Source: [Clostridium] hylemonae DSM 15053 (GTDB lineage Bacteria; Bacillota; Clostridia; Lachnospirales; Lachnospiraceae). From it: a stretch of 64,000 bases of DNA. A program made the translations under genes and the position numbers. A model generated the notes under the pieces. That model was not told the origin of the DNA. It worked only from the letters and a program-made list of their open reading frames with translations, and made no database searches. The first letter of the stretch is position 1, and every line of letters begins with the position of its first letter. The stretch covers positions 2,914,001 through 2,978,000 of the forward strand of contig NZ_CP036524.1 of NCBI RefSeq assembly GCF_008281175.1, in the 5' to 3' direction. This document shows, piece by piece, positions 25,159 through 33,673 of the stretch.

Positions 25159-26571
25159 CTATTCTTTTCCGTCAAAACAGTACGTGCACAGTCTGCACGG
25201 CTCAATGCCGATCGACGCCGTCAGATCGTCAAGCCTGTGGTACCGCAGTGTTGTAAAGTTCTGCTGTCTGCGGATCGCTTCTACCATCTCCACATATTTA
25301 CAGCTGCACGGATCCGCATATTCGTCCAGCACCTCCTGCGGACAGTCTTCGCCTTCCTTCTCTTTGATCACTCTTCTCGTGATAAGCTCCATCTCTGATT
25401 TTGAGCGGGAGAAGTTCAGATACTTGCACCCGTACAGAAGCGGCGGACATGCAGGCCGCACGTGCACCTCTTTTGCGCCGCTGTGATACAGAAATTCCGT
25501 CGTCTCCCGAAGCTGCGTCCCCCTCACTATGGAGTCGTCGATGAGCAGCAGCTTCTTATTCTCTATGAGAGCCTGCACCGGTATAAGTTTCATTCTCGCG
25601 ATCAGGTTCCGCTGGCTCTGGTTCTGCGGCATGAAAGAACGCGGCCACGTAGGTGTATATTTGATAAAAGGTCTGGCGTACGGGATCCCTGATTCGTTGG
25701 CATAGCCGATCGCATGCGCGATCCCCGAGTCCGGCACTCCTGCCACAACGTCCGGATGGACAGAATCTCCATCCCGCTTTGCAAGCATACTGCCGCATTT
25801 ATAACGCATTTCCTCGACATTTACCCCTTCATAAGATGAAGTCGGGTAACCGTAATACACCCAGAGGAAGGAACATATCTTCATCTCTTCCTGTGGCGCT
25901 CCGACCGTCTCCACGCCATCCGGAGTGATAAATACAATCTCAGCCGGCCCAAGCTCCTTAAAGTCTGTATAACCGAGATTGATATACGCAAAACTCTCAA
26001 ATGACACACAGAACGCATCCGGCTTATGACCAACCACAAGAGGAGTCCTTCCGAAACGGTCTCTGGCGGCGTACAGCCCGTCCTTCGTCATAAGGAGCAG
26101 CGTCATGGAACCGTCAATGATTTCCTGCACATAGCGGATGCCTTCTACAATTGATGATTTCTTGCATATGAGAGACGCTACCAGCTCCGTAGCATTCACT
26201 TTTCCGCCGCTCATCTCCTGAAAATGCGTATGTCCGTCCTCATACACAAGCTCAAGCAGATCGTCCAGATTGTTGATCTTACCGACCGTAGTTATAGCAA
26301 AACTGCCGAGATGAGACTGTATCAGCAGCGGCTGAGGCTCAAAGTCCGAGATACAGCCGATCCCCAGATTACCTTCCATCTCTTCCACATCCCGCTCAAA
26401 CTTTGTACGGAACGGCGAATTCTCAATATTATGTATCGCGCGGTTAAATCCATTCTCACCGTAAGTCGCCATCCCGCCTCTGCGCGTGCCGAGATGGGAA
26501 TGATAGTCCACGCCGTAAAAAAGCTCCAGTGTACAATCTGTCCTGGATGCCACGCCAAAAAAACCACCCAT
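25159..26571 (-). CDS. PurF-like amidophosphoribosyltransferase paralogue without glutaminase nucleophile
   Basis: 470 residues from ATG 26571 with AAAGGAG upstream. The C-terminal phosphoribosyltransferase domain is intact: VPDSGIAHAIGYANESGIPY and the PRPP loop LLLIDDSIVRGT. The N-terminal class II amidotransferase fold is present but starts MGGFFGV instead of the Met-Cys of PurF. The equivalents of the RYSTAG and HNGNL catalytic motifs read GIGCISDF and TVGKINNL. Glutamine hydrolysis is therefore unlikely. A cysteine cluster at the C-terminus (CRLCTYC) resembles the Fe-S ligands of PurF. No other purine genes are nearby. A conserved clostridial paralogue with MGG start exists as I recall; its function is not known to me. 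Confidence 0.85.
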   Translation of the reverse strand: MGGFFGVASRTDCTLELFYGVDYHSHLGTRRGGMATYGENGFNRAIHNIENSPFRTKFERDVEEMEGNLGIGCISDFEPQPLLIQSHLGSFAITTVGKINNLDDLLELVYEDGHTHFQEMSGGKVNATELVASLICKKSSIVEGIRYVQEIIDGSMTLLLMTKDGLYAARDRFGRTPLVVGHKPDAFCVSFESFAYINLGYTDFKELGPAEIVFITPDGVETVGAPQEEMKICSFLWVYYGYPTSSYEGVNVEEMRYKCGSMLAKRDGDSVHPDVVAGVPDSGIAHAIGYANESGIPYARPFIKYTPTWPRSFMPQNQSQRNLIARMKLIPVQALIENKKLLLIDDSIVRGTQLRETTEFLYHSGAKEVHVRPACPPLLYGCKYLNFSRSKSEMELITRRVIKEKEGEDCPQEVLDEYADPCSCKYVEMVEAIRRQQNFTTLRYHRLDDLTASIGIEPCRLCTYCFDGKE

Positions 26572-26752
26572 ATATAATTCTCCTTTTCTCTCACGAAATT
26601 TATGATCCAGTTCAACCCTTTATAGTGTAGCATGAACAGCGAAAAAATAGCAACCGCCTTCCATACGCTATTTATTATTATCATTTATAACTGTTTATAA
26701 GCAGGATATATGTCTGGCACATTTTTTTGATATTTAATTATCAATATCTCCA

Positions 26753-26808
26753 TTGACATCCCGATCACCGAATGATAACGTAACACTATAAGTTAGTTAT
26801 AGCTAACT
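26753..26808 (+). promoter_or_regulatory. Promoter and dyad operator of the ABC transporter pair
   Basis: TTGACA (26753-26758), 17-bp spacer and TAACGT (26776-26781) form a plausible promoter. Just downstream, AGTTAGTTATAGCTAACT (26791-26808) is a 16-of-18 dyad with 6-bp arms AGTTAG/CTAACT, followed by T-rich sequence. A repressor bound there would block the start of transcription. The regulator is not adjacent. Confidence 0.5.
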
Positions 26809-26859
26809 TTTTTTCGGAACAGGCAGCTATAATTATACAAATCAAAAGGAGGCATTCAA

Positions 26860-28629
26860 TTGAAAAAACAGTCAAATCTGTCACGGCTTTTAAGCTATGC
26901 AGGACACTACAAATATCTTACATATGCATCATGGATATTATCCGCTCTGAGCGCGCTGACAGCCCTCATCCCCTTCTGGTACATCTTTAAGATCATACAG
27001 GAAGTATTGGAAACCGCTCCGGATTTCGGCAGTGCAAAACATATGATCCACAACGGATGGATGGCCGTACTTTCCGCAGTCCTCGCTCTGTTGATCTACA
27101 TCGGAGCGCTTATGTGCTCTCACATCGCCGCGTTTCGCATCGCGGCCAACATACGGATTGAGGTGATGCACCACATCGCCGCACTGCCGCTTGGATTCAC
27201 CGAAAGCTTTGGGAGCGGCAGACTGCGCAGGACGGTCAATGAATCAAGCGCCGCTACCGAGACATACCTGGCCCACCAGCTCCCCGACAAAGCCGGGGCC
27301 ATCGCCACGCCGCTCGGCCTGCTGGCCCTGCTCTTCCTGTTCGACTGGAGGCTTGGCCTGATGAGCATTATTCCTGTTCTGCTCGGTTTCCTCATCATGA
27401 TGAGCATGACAGGAAGCAAGATGCAGCACAAAATGGAAGAATATCAGAACGCACTTGAAGACATGTCCAACGAAGCCGTTGAGTATGTCCGCGGCATTCC
27501 GGTTGTCAAGACCTTCGGTCAGACCGTATTCTCATTTAAGAAATTTAAAGATTCCATCGGAAGATATGAGAAGTGGGTCGTCTCGTATACGAAACAGCTG
27601 CGCCTCCCGATGTTGTTCTATACTGCTGCGATCAACAGCGTATTCGCATTTCTCACAGCCGCCGGCCTGCTCTTTACACGGGACGGCGTTACGAATGACT
27701 TTCTTCTGAACCTCCTTTTCTATATTATCATCACTCCTGTCATCTCCGTCACTCTGACTAAGATCATGTTCCAGAGTGAAAATGCCATGATCGTCGATGA
27801 CGCCCTGAGGAGAATCGACACTGTTTTAGATGCAGAACCGCTTCAGGAGACTACAGCTCCAAAGCACCCCCGGGACAATTCCGTAGACATACAGAATGTA
27901 AGTTACAGCTATGACGGCGTAAAAAACGCATTGGAACATGCTACCCTGCATATCGGGGCCGGAGAGACTGCCGCGTTCGTCGGCCCGTCCGGCGGCGGGA
28001 AAACAACACTGGCCAATATTCTTACCCGCTTTTTTGACCCGCAGTCCGGGAAGGTTCTTATCGGCGGTACAGATGTAAGAGATATGGCAAAGGAAGATTT
28101 GATGAATACCGTATCCTTCGTCTTCCAGAACAGCCGTCTCATCAAAGCATCTATACTGGAAAATGTCAGGATGGGCCGGCCGGATGCCTCACGTGCAGAA
28201 GTAATGGAAGCGCTGAGAGCCGCCCAATGTACTGATATCATTGAAAAGCTTCCCAATGGAGCAGATACGGTCATCGGCGCCAACGGGGTCTACCTCTCCG
28301 GGGGCGAGCAGCAGCGGATCGCCATCGCAAGGGTAATGCTCAAAAATACGCCCGTCATTATACTGGATGAGGCGACGGCTTTTGCAGATCCGGATAATGA
28401 GGCTCGTGTACAGGCTGCTTTCGCAGAGCTTACCAAAGGTAAGACCGTCGTAATGATAGCACACCGTCTTTCTACCGTTGTCAATGCAGATAAGATATAT
28501 GTGCTGAAAGACGGCAGGATATGTGAACAGGGAACGTGCCGCGAACTTCAGGAAGAGAACGGTCTGTTCCACAGAATGTGGAAGGATTACCAGACTTCCG
28601 TACAATGGAAAGTTGCAAAGGAGGCGTAA
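26860..28629 (+). CDS. ABC transporter permease/ATPase fusion, first half of heterodimer
   Basis: 589 residues. TTG start at 26860 with AAAAGGAGG 7 nt before. Six-helix exporter-type membrane domain (about 1-320), then an ATPase with Walker A GPSGGGKTT, signature LSGGEQQRIAIARV, Walker B VIILDEATAFADP and H-loop AHRLS. The Walker B glutamate (DEA) is kept. The pair resembles the IrtAB/YbtPQ group of heterodimeric transporters, several of which take up iron-siderophores, as well as drug exporters; assignment between them is open. The second half follows within 5 nt. Confidence 0.9.
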   Translation: MKKQSNLSRLLSYAGHYKYLTYASWILSALSALTALIPFWYIFKIIQEVLETAPDFGSAKHMIHNGWMAVLSAVLALLIYIGALMCSHIAAFRIAANIRIEVMHHIAALPLGFTESFGSGRLRRTVNESSAATETYLAHQLPDKAGAIATPLGLLALLFLFDWRLGLMSIIPVLLGFLIMMSMTGSKMQHKMEEYQNALEDMSNEAVEYVRGIPVVKTFGQTVFSFKKFKDSIGRYEKWVVSYTKQLRLPMLFYTAAINSVFAFLTAAGLLFTRDGVTNDFLLNLLFYIIITPVISVTLTKIMFQSENAMIVDDALRRIDTVLDAEPLQETTAPKHPRDNSVDIQNVSYSYDGVKNALEHATLHIGAGETAAFVGPSGGGKTTLANILTRFFDPQSGKVLIGGTDVRDMAKEDLMNTVSFVFQNSRLIKASILENVRMGRPDASRAEVMEALRAAQCTDIIEKLPNGADTVIGANGVYLSGGEQQRIAIARVMLKNTPVIILDEATAFADPDNEARVQAAFAELTKGKTVVMIAHRLSTVVNADKIYVLKDGRICEQGTCRELQEENGLFHRMWKDYQTSVQWKVAKEA

Positions 28630-28634
28630 CTGAA

Positions 28635-30368
28635 ATGATCAAGAAACTTCAAAAAAAACTGGCTCTGTCCAGGCAGGGCGCCATAGACCTGATAAAAGGC
28701 TGTGCCGCATGCATGCTTCAGAACATAAGCTTCATGTTTCCTGTCGGACTGCTGTATATGCTCGTAGACGATCTGCTGAACGGCAGGACAGTGGCCGACC
28801 GCGCAGGACTGTATGCTGCCGGCTGCGTCCTCTGTATACTCCTCATATTTTTTACAACGTGGCTGCAGTACAATGCCACTTACTTTGCCACATATAAGGA
28901 GAGCGGAGTGCGCCGCATCTCACTGGCTGAAAAGCTGCGCAAAATTCCTCTGGCCTTTTTCGGGCAGAAAGACCTGGCAGACCTGACAAGCACGATCATG
29001 GCAGACTGCACCTTTTTAGAGCAGAGCTTCTCCCACTTTATACCAGAATTATTCGGCTCCATCGGTTCCACGCTCCTCATATCTGTCAGCCTGTTTGTGT
29101 ACGACTGGCGCATGGCGCTGGCCGCTCTCTGGGTCGCGCCTGTCTCCTTTGCCATCGTTGCACTGTCATCCAGAGTACAGGAACAGCTAAGCAGACGGCA
29201 GATGAACGCCAAGATGGACTGCGCAGACGGTATACAGGAATGCATCGAAACCTTGCGTGACCTGAGAGCATGCAACGCAGAGAAAAATTATCTAAGAGGA
29301 CTCGACAAAAAGATCAAAGCGGTGGAGCGCCGGGCGATCATCTCTGAATTGGGAACAGCTGTATTTGTCGTATCGGCAACCCTCGTTTTAAAGCTGGGCA
29401 TCGCCACTACGGCACTGACAGGCTCCGCTCTGCTGATAGGGGGAAACCTGGACGTGATGACCTTCTTTATGTTCCTGCTTGTAGTCTCCCGCCTTTACGA
29501 CCCTCTCCAGAGCGCTCTGCAGAATCTGGCAGCCGTGATCGCTACGCGGACGAACATCAGCCGCATGAATGAAATCCTGGATCACCATGTACAAAGCGGC
29601 AGAGAAATGCTTTCAAATCATGGCTGCGACATAGAATTCTCTCATGTCGGCTTCGCCTACAACAGCGGGGAAACTGTACTGAAGGATGTATCCTTTACCG
29701 CAAAACAGGGAGAAATAACAGCACTTGTAGGGCCGTCCGGGGGCGGCAAGACAACCGTCTCCCGCCTTGCGGCGCGCTTCTGGGATATCGATCGCGGGAC
29801 CATCACCGTAGGCGGTATGGACATCTCCAGGATAGATCCGGAGAAGCTGCTGTCACTGTACGCCATCGTATTTCAGGACGTCACTCTGTTTGACAATACG
29901 ATCATGGAAAACATCCGCATCGGAAGAAAAGATGCCACGGACGAAGAAGTGATGGCGGCAGCCAGACTGGCCAACTGTGATGAGTTTGCGCACAAACTGC
30001 CGGACGGTTACCAAAGCAGGATCGGAGAAAACGGCTGTGCGCTCTCGGGCGGTGAACGGCAGAGAATCTCTATCGCAAGGGCATTCCTTAAAAATGCACC
30101 CATTATTCTGCTTGATGAGGCCACCGCCTCACTTGATGTCGAGAATGAAACGCTCATCCAATCTGCACTGTCACGCCTTATCCGTAACAAGACGGTGCTC
30201 GTGATCGCACATCGTATGCGGACCGTCGCCGGTGCAGACAAGATCGTTGTACTGGATAACGGAAAAGTTGCCGAGGAAGGCGCACCGGAGAAACTGATGA
30301 AGAAAAACGGAGTTTACTCCCATATGGCGAAGCTCCAGACATACAGCCAAAGCTGGGCGCTTGAATAA
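28635..30368 (+). CDS. ABC transporter permease/ATPase fusion, second half of heterodimer
   Basis: 577 residues from ATG 28635, with AAGGAGG 10 nt upstream; the upstream extension lies inside the first gene. Same architecture: membrane domain (about 15-320) and ATPase with GPSGGGKTT, LSGGERQRISIARA, IILLDEATASLD and AHRMRT. Both halves keep intact catalytic motifs, so neither ATP site is obviously degenerate. Co-transcribed with the first half from the promoter at 26753. Confidence 0.9.
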   Translation: MIKKLQKKLALSRQGAIDLIKGCAACMLQNISFMFPVGLLYMLVDDLLNGRTVADRAGLYAAGCVLCILLIFFTTWLQYNATYFATYKESGVRRISLAEKLRKIPLAFFGQKDLADLTSTIMADCTFLEQSFSHFIPELFGSIGSTLLISVSLFVYDWRMALAALWVAPVSFAIVALSSRVQEQLSRRQMNAKMDCADGIQECIETLRDLRACNAEKNYLRGLDKKIKAVERRAIISELGTAVFVVSATLVLKLGIATTALTGSALLIGGNLDVMTFFMFLLVVSRLYDPLQSALQNLAAVIATRTNISRMNEILDHHVQSGREMLSNHGCDIEFSHVGFAYNSGETVLKDVSFTAKQGEITALVGPSGGGKTTVSRLAARFWDIDRGTITVGGMDISRIDPEKLLSLYAIVFQDVTLFDNTIMENIRIGRKDATDEEVMAAARLANCDEFAHKLPDGYQSRIGENGCALSGGERQRISIARAFLKNAPIILLDEATASLDVENETLIQSALSRLIRNKTVLVIAHRMRTVAGADKIVVLDNGKVAEEGAPEKLMKKNGVYSHMAKLQTYSQSWALE

Positions 30369-30392
30369 CACGTACACGTTCAGTTTTTAACG

Positions 30393-30434
30393 GAGAACCG
30401 CCCCGGATGCCGTAAAGTATCCAGGGCGGTTCTC
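30393..30434. repeat. Strong inverted repeat after the ABC pair
   Basis: GAGAACCGCCC and GGAT (30393-30408) pair with ATCC and GGGCGGTTCTC (30419-30434). It lies between convergent genes but neither side has a clear T-run, so it is called a hairpin rather than a terminator. Confidence 0.65.
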
Positions 30435-30473
30435 TGCTGCTCCATCCACTATATGTGATTCGTATATCTCACG

Positions 30474-31598
30474 TTATATCTCAACAAGTTCATACTCTTC
30501 CTGTCCGAGTCCGATTTTGACCGCATGTGCAATACCGGTCTTCCAGTTCGTGTCCGGATGGGTCATATGGAAATGGTCATGACATTTTGCTTCTTCATGA
30601 TGCTCTTTACAGTTTTCGTGGAGCACGCTTCCATTTTGAAGCACCGGCTGGCTGTTGCACAGATCCGCGCACGCTACATCGAGCGCCACCGGATCATACG
30701 ATGCCAGCATTCCGACGTTTGGAATGATCGGCACATCATTTTCAGAATGGCAGTCACAGTTCGGTGATACATCGCAGATAAGTGAAATGTGGAAACACGG
30801 CCTTCCCTGACAGACCGCCTTGCTGTACTCTGCGATCTTGCAGTTGAGCACATCGTTTGAGTTACTTTCCGTAGGGTGGACTGCATCCTTCGGACAGGCG
30901 CCGATACAGCGGCCGCAGCCAACGCATTTGTGAAGGTCTATGTATGCTTTTCCGTCCGTGATGACCGGTGCATCGTGGGCGCATATTCTCTGACATGCCC
31001 CGCAGCCGACGCAGTATTCCTGTTCAACGGCCGGCTTGCCCTGATTATGCATCTCCATCTTGCCCGCGCGTGAGCCGCAGCCCATACCTATATTTTTAAG
31101 CGCCCCGCCAAATCCGGTGCTCTCATGCCCCTTGAAATGTGTCAGTGTGATAAAAATATCCGCATCCATGACCGCCTGGCCGATCTTCGCCTCTTTGACA
31201 TACTCACCGTCCACCGGCACAAGCGCCTCATCCGTCCCCTTAAGTCCGTCTGCGATCATCACGTGACAGCCGGTAGAAAACGGTGAGAAGCCGTTGGCGT
31301 ACGCTGTGTCGATATGATCGAGCGCATTTTTCCTGCTGCCTACATAGAGCGTATTGCAGTCTGTAAGAAACGGCTTGCCGCCCTGCTCCTTTACAATGTC
31401 CGCCACTACTTTCGCGTAGTTCGGACGCAGAAACGCCAGATTCCCGTACTCCCCGAAGTGTATTTTGATCGCCGCGTATTTATCCTCAAAATCAATCTCT
31501 TTCATGCCTGCGGTAATGCAGAGACGTCTGAGTTTCTGGAGAAGATTCTCATTGGCCGTCGCCTTGAAGTTCGTATAATATACTTTTGATTTATCCAT
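30474..31598 (-). CDS. DUF362 4Fe-4S ferredoxin-type protein
   Basis: 374 residues. N-terminal DUF362 domain (about 1-185, 'AIKIHFGEYGNLAFLRPNYAKVVADIVKEQG', 'VMIADGLKGTDEALVPVDG'), then two 4Fe-4S motifs (CVGCGACQRICAHDAP and CVGCGRCIGACPKDA) and a C-terminal part with histidine/cysteine-rich HENCKEHHEEAKCHDH. Cytoplasmic Fe-S protein of unknown reaction, common in anaerobes. Good ribosome site (GGAGGAAAGC). It stands alone, convergent with the ABC pair. Confidence 0.9.
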   Translation of the reverse strand: MDKSKVYYTNFKATANENLLQKLRRLCITAGMKEIDFEDKYAAIKIHFGEYGNLAFLRPNYAKVVADIVKEQGGKPFLTDCNTLYVGSRKNALDHIDTAYANGFSPFSTGCHVMIADGLKGTDEALVPVDGEYVKEAKIGQAVMDADIFITLTHFKGHESTGFGGALKNIGMGCGSRAGKMEMHNQGKPAVEQEYCVGCGACQRICAHDAPVITDGKAYIDLHKCVGCGRCIGACPKDAVHPTESNSNDVLNCKIAEYSKAVCQGRPCFHISLICDVSPNCDCHSENDVPIIPNVGMLASYDPVALDVACADLCNSQPVLQNGSVLHENCKEHHEEAKCHDHFHMTHPDTNWKTGIAHAVKIGLGQEEYELVEI

Positions 31599-31941
31599 GC
31601 TTTCCTCCTTCTACATCCCATATGGTCTGTCGTGCGCTATGTGATAGTTCCATTTTACATGAATCCGTAAAATATGTAAAGAAGCGCACGTGTGGCCAGG
31701 CGCAAAGAACGGGTAAGGACTCCTGCAGACAGGAAGCCTTCCCCGTTTTATATACAAAATAATATTATTTTTACCGATTTTATTAGGCGAAGTCCGACGA
31801 TCATACTACTTCATAAGCACGACCGCCGTCTTCTTTAATTGATATATTTATTATACAAAATGATTATGACCCGAATGTGTCGAAAGGTGAAAATGTTTAT
31901 AAATTTTCTTAAGAAAAAAGGAAGGCTTTGCCGCATGAAGC
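31599..31941. other. Intergenic region with one long imperfect hairpin
   Basis: 343 bp with no credible open frame. An 18-bp imperfect stem (31708-31725 with 31730-31747, 15 paired) and 4-nt loop is followed on the plus strand by TTTATA. No plus-strand gene precedes it, so it could end a small untranslated RNA. I recognise no riboswitch class. Confidence 0.5.
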
Positions 31942-32988
31942 TTATCCCCTGCTTCTCTTCATCTTTTTCCCTGTATAAATGAGCAGCAGCATCAGCCCGC
32001 TGAATGCAAGGAGAAAGTAAAAACTGATGCCGCGGCTGAGGAGAACTGCAGCCGTCATGGAATTTCCGCTGTATATGCCTCCAAAGAGCTGTATAAATAC
32101 AAACTCACTTATCCCCATCGCCCCCGGCAGCGGCAGCAGCGCTCCCGCCATATAGACGAGCACCTGCAGCAGAAAAAGATGTATAAACGGGACGCCGTGA
32201 TACCCAAGCGCCAGATATACCATATACGGTACACCGAACCAGCATACGATCTGGACTGTGCTGATGAAAAGCATCTTTACGATCTCTCTCTTATGCTGCT
32301 TCATCGTGAGCGCGCATGTGTGAAACTCTTCAAGTCCTGCCTCCGTCTTCCCGACCCACTCCTGTTTTTTTTCTTCCTTCACAAACGGAAGCTTCGGGAT
32401 GAGCCGCTCGATCAAGCGGGAAAGCTTCTTTCCCATTTTCTCGGAAAATATAACTGTGACAAGAAACAGTACAAAGACTGCGTTCATAACAAATCCTGCA
32501 GCGGCCAGAATCTTTACAGTTACAGGCACCTCAATTCCCATGACCGGCACGAGTATTACCGCCAGTATCTCAAAGAGAAAGACAACCGTCTGAAATCCTG
32601 CCAGTTCCATCAGCAGTGCAAGAGAACCATGGGACAGTTCGATCCCGTCTCTCTTCATCATGTACAGCTGCATCGGCTGGCCGCCTGTGGAAGACGGTGT
32701 GATGGAGCTGAAGAAAAACCCGGTGTAGGCATACTTCATCCCCTGTACAAACGATACCGGATGTCCCATCACCCGCAGCAATATCCTCAGATTCAGTCCC
32801 TCGGACACATGGAAGGTCCCCGCCATCAAAAGACCCAGCGCGATGGATGGAAAGGAGGCCGAAACGGCGATATCCATTATCTGCCCTACATCTTTTCCTT
32901 TCATAAGGCAGAAAAACAGCAGAAATAAAATCAGCAGAAACATCAATATTTGTTTTCCAGTCTTCTGTATAGTCATTGTATTATTCAT
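31942..32988 (-). CDS. UPF0104/lysylphosphatidylglycerol-synthase-type membrane protein (flippase-like)
   Basis: 348 residues with about 8 membrane helices. The LPG synthase TM-region pattern is seen (SFVQGMKYAYTGFFFSSITPSSTGGQPMQLYMMKRDGI, LPLPGAMGISEFVFIQLFGGIYS). It lacks the C-terminal aminoacyl-transferase domain of MprF, so it belongs to the membrane-only relatives that probably flip or move lipids. Its start overlaps the deacetylase stop by 8 nt, and the operon context (glycolipid synthase, deacetylase) supports an envelope lipid role. Confidence 0.85.
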   Translation of the reverse strand: MNNTMTIQKTGKQILMFLLILFLLFFCLMKGKDVGQIMDIAVSASFPSIALGLLMAGTFHVSEGLNLRILLRVMGHPVSFVQGMKYAYTGFFFSSITPSSTGGQPMQLYMMKRDGIELSHGSLALLMELAGFQTVVFLFEILAVILVPVMGIEVPVTVKILAAAGFVMNAVFVLFLVTVIFSEKMGKKLSRLIERLIPKLPFVKEEKKQEWVGKTEAGLEEFHTCALTMKQHKREIVKMLFISTVQIVCWFGVPYMVYLALGYHGVPFIHLFLLQVLVYMAGALLPLPGAMGISEFVFIQLFGGIYSGNSMTAAVLLSRGISFYFLLAFSGLMLLLIYTGKKMKRSRG

Positions 32989-33673
32989 TGTCGTCCACCC
33001 TCTTAAACGTGTACCCTTCCTGCAGCAGCATCGGAAGCGCCTGCCTCAGCGCGTCAACAGTTCTTGCCGGAGCTCCCGCAGCGCCTCTTCCGTCATGCAG
33101 ACAGATGACCGCCCCCGGAAATACTCTGCGCATGATCTTCAAACAAATGGTGTCTGCCGTCTCCTTTTCCGACCAGTCCTGCGCCATGACATCCCAGAAT
33201 ATGAGACGGAGATTCAGCCTCTTAAGCCACCCCAGCGTGAACAGATTGAGATGTCCCCACGGCGGGCGGTAATAGACGGCGTCACATCCAAGCTTTTGCA
33301 GCGCAAACATGGACTGCGCCAGATCCGTATACGTAAATCTGTTTCCCCGGAACAAAGCATTGTTGTGATGTACCGAGTGGAGCCCGATGAGATGTCCTTC
33401 CTCCTTCATCCGCGCAATGAGCGAAGGATACTTCCCGGCAGACTCAGCCACTGTAAAAAAAGATGCCTTAATCTCATATTTTTTCAGCAGGTCGAGAAGC
33501 GCTTCCGTGTCACTTCCGCCCGGCCCGTCGTCAAAGGTCAGATAGAGGACCCTGCCGCTGCCGGCGCGTTTCCTCTTCCACGTCTGTACATACCTGAGTG
33601 CAAAGGACGGAAACACACTGTAGCTTAAAACTATTATGGCCAGAACGGCCGTCGCTGCTATCATCCACATCAT
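32981..33673 (-). CDS. Polysaccharide deacetylase (NodB-type)
   Basis: 230 residues from ATG 33673, overlapping the glycosyltransferase stop as ATGA. N-terminal membrane anchor (about 2-20), then a carbohydrate esterase 4 domain: motif 1 TFDDGPGG, motif 2 HSVHH, motif 3 RPPWGH, and ICLHDG near the end. Removes acetyl groups from amino sugars of cell-wall or surface glycans outside the cell. Middle gene of the envelope trio. Confidence 0.92.
   Translation of the reverse strand: MMWMIAATAVLAIIVLSYSVFPSFALRYVQTWKRKRAGSGRVLYLTFDDGPGGSDTEALLDLLKKYEIKASFFTVAESAGKYPSLIARMKEEGHLIGLHSVHHNNALFRGNRFTYTDLAQSMFALQKLGCDAVYYRPPWGHLNLFTLGWLKRLNLRLIFWDVMAQDWSEKETADTICLKIMRRVFPGAVICLHDGRGAAGAPARTVDALRQALPMLLQEGYTFKRVDDNE

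Noticed and set aside
26791-26808. Classical DtxR/IdeR iron box
   Set aside because: The half-sites are separated by 6 bp instead of the near-contiguous 19-bp consensus, so only a generic operator is claimed.
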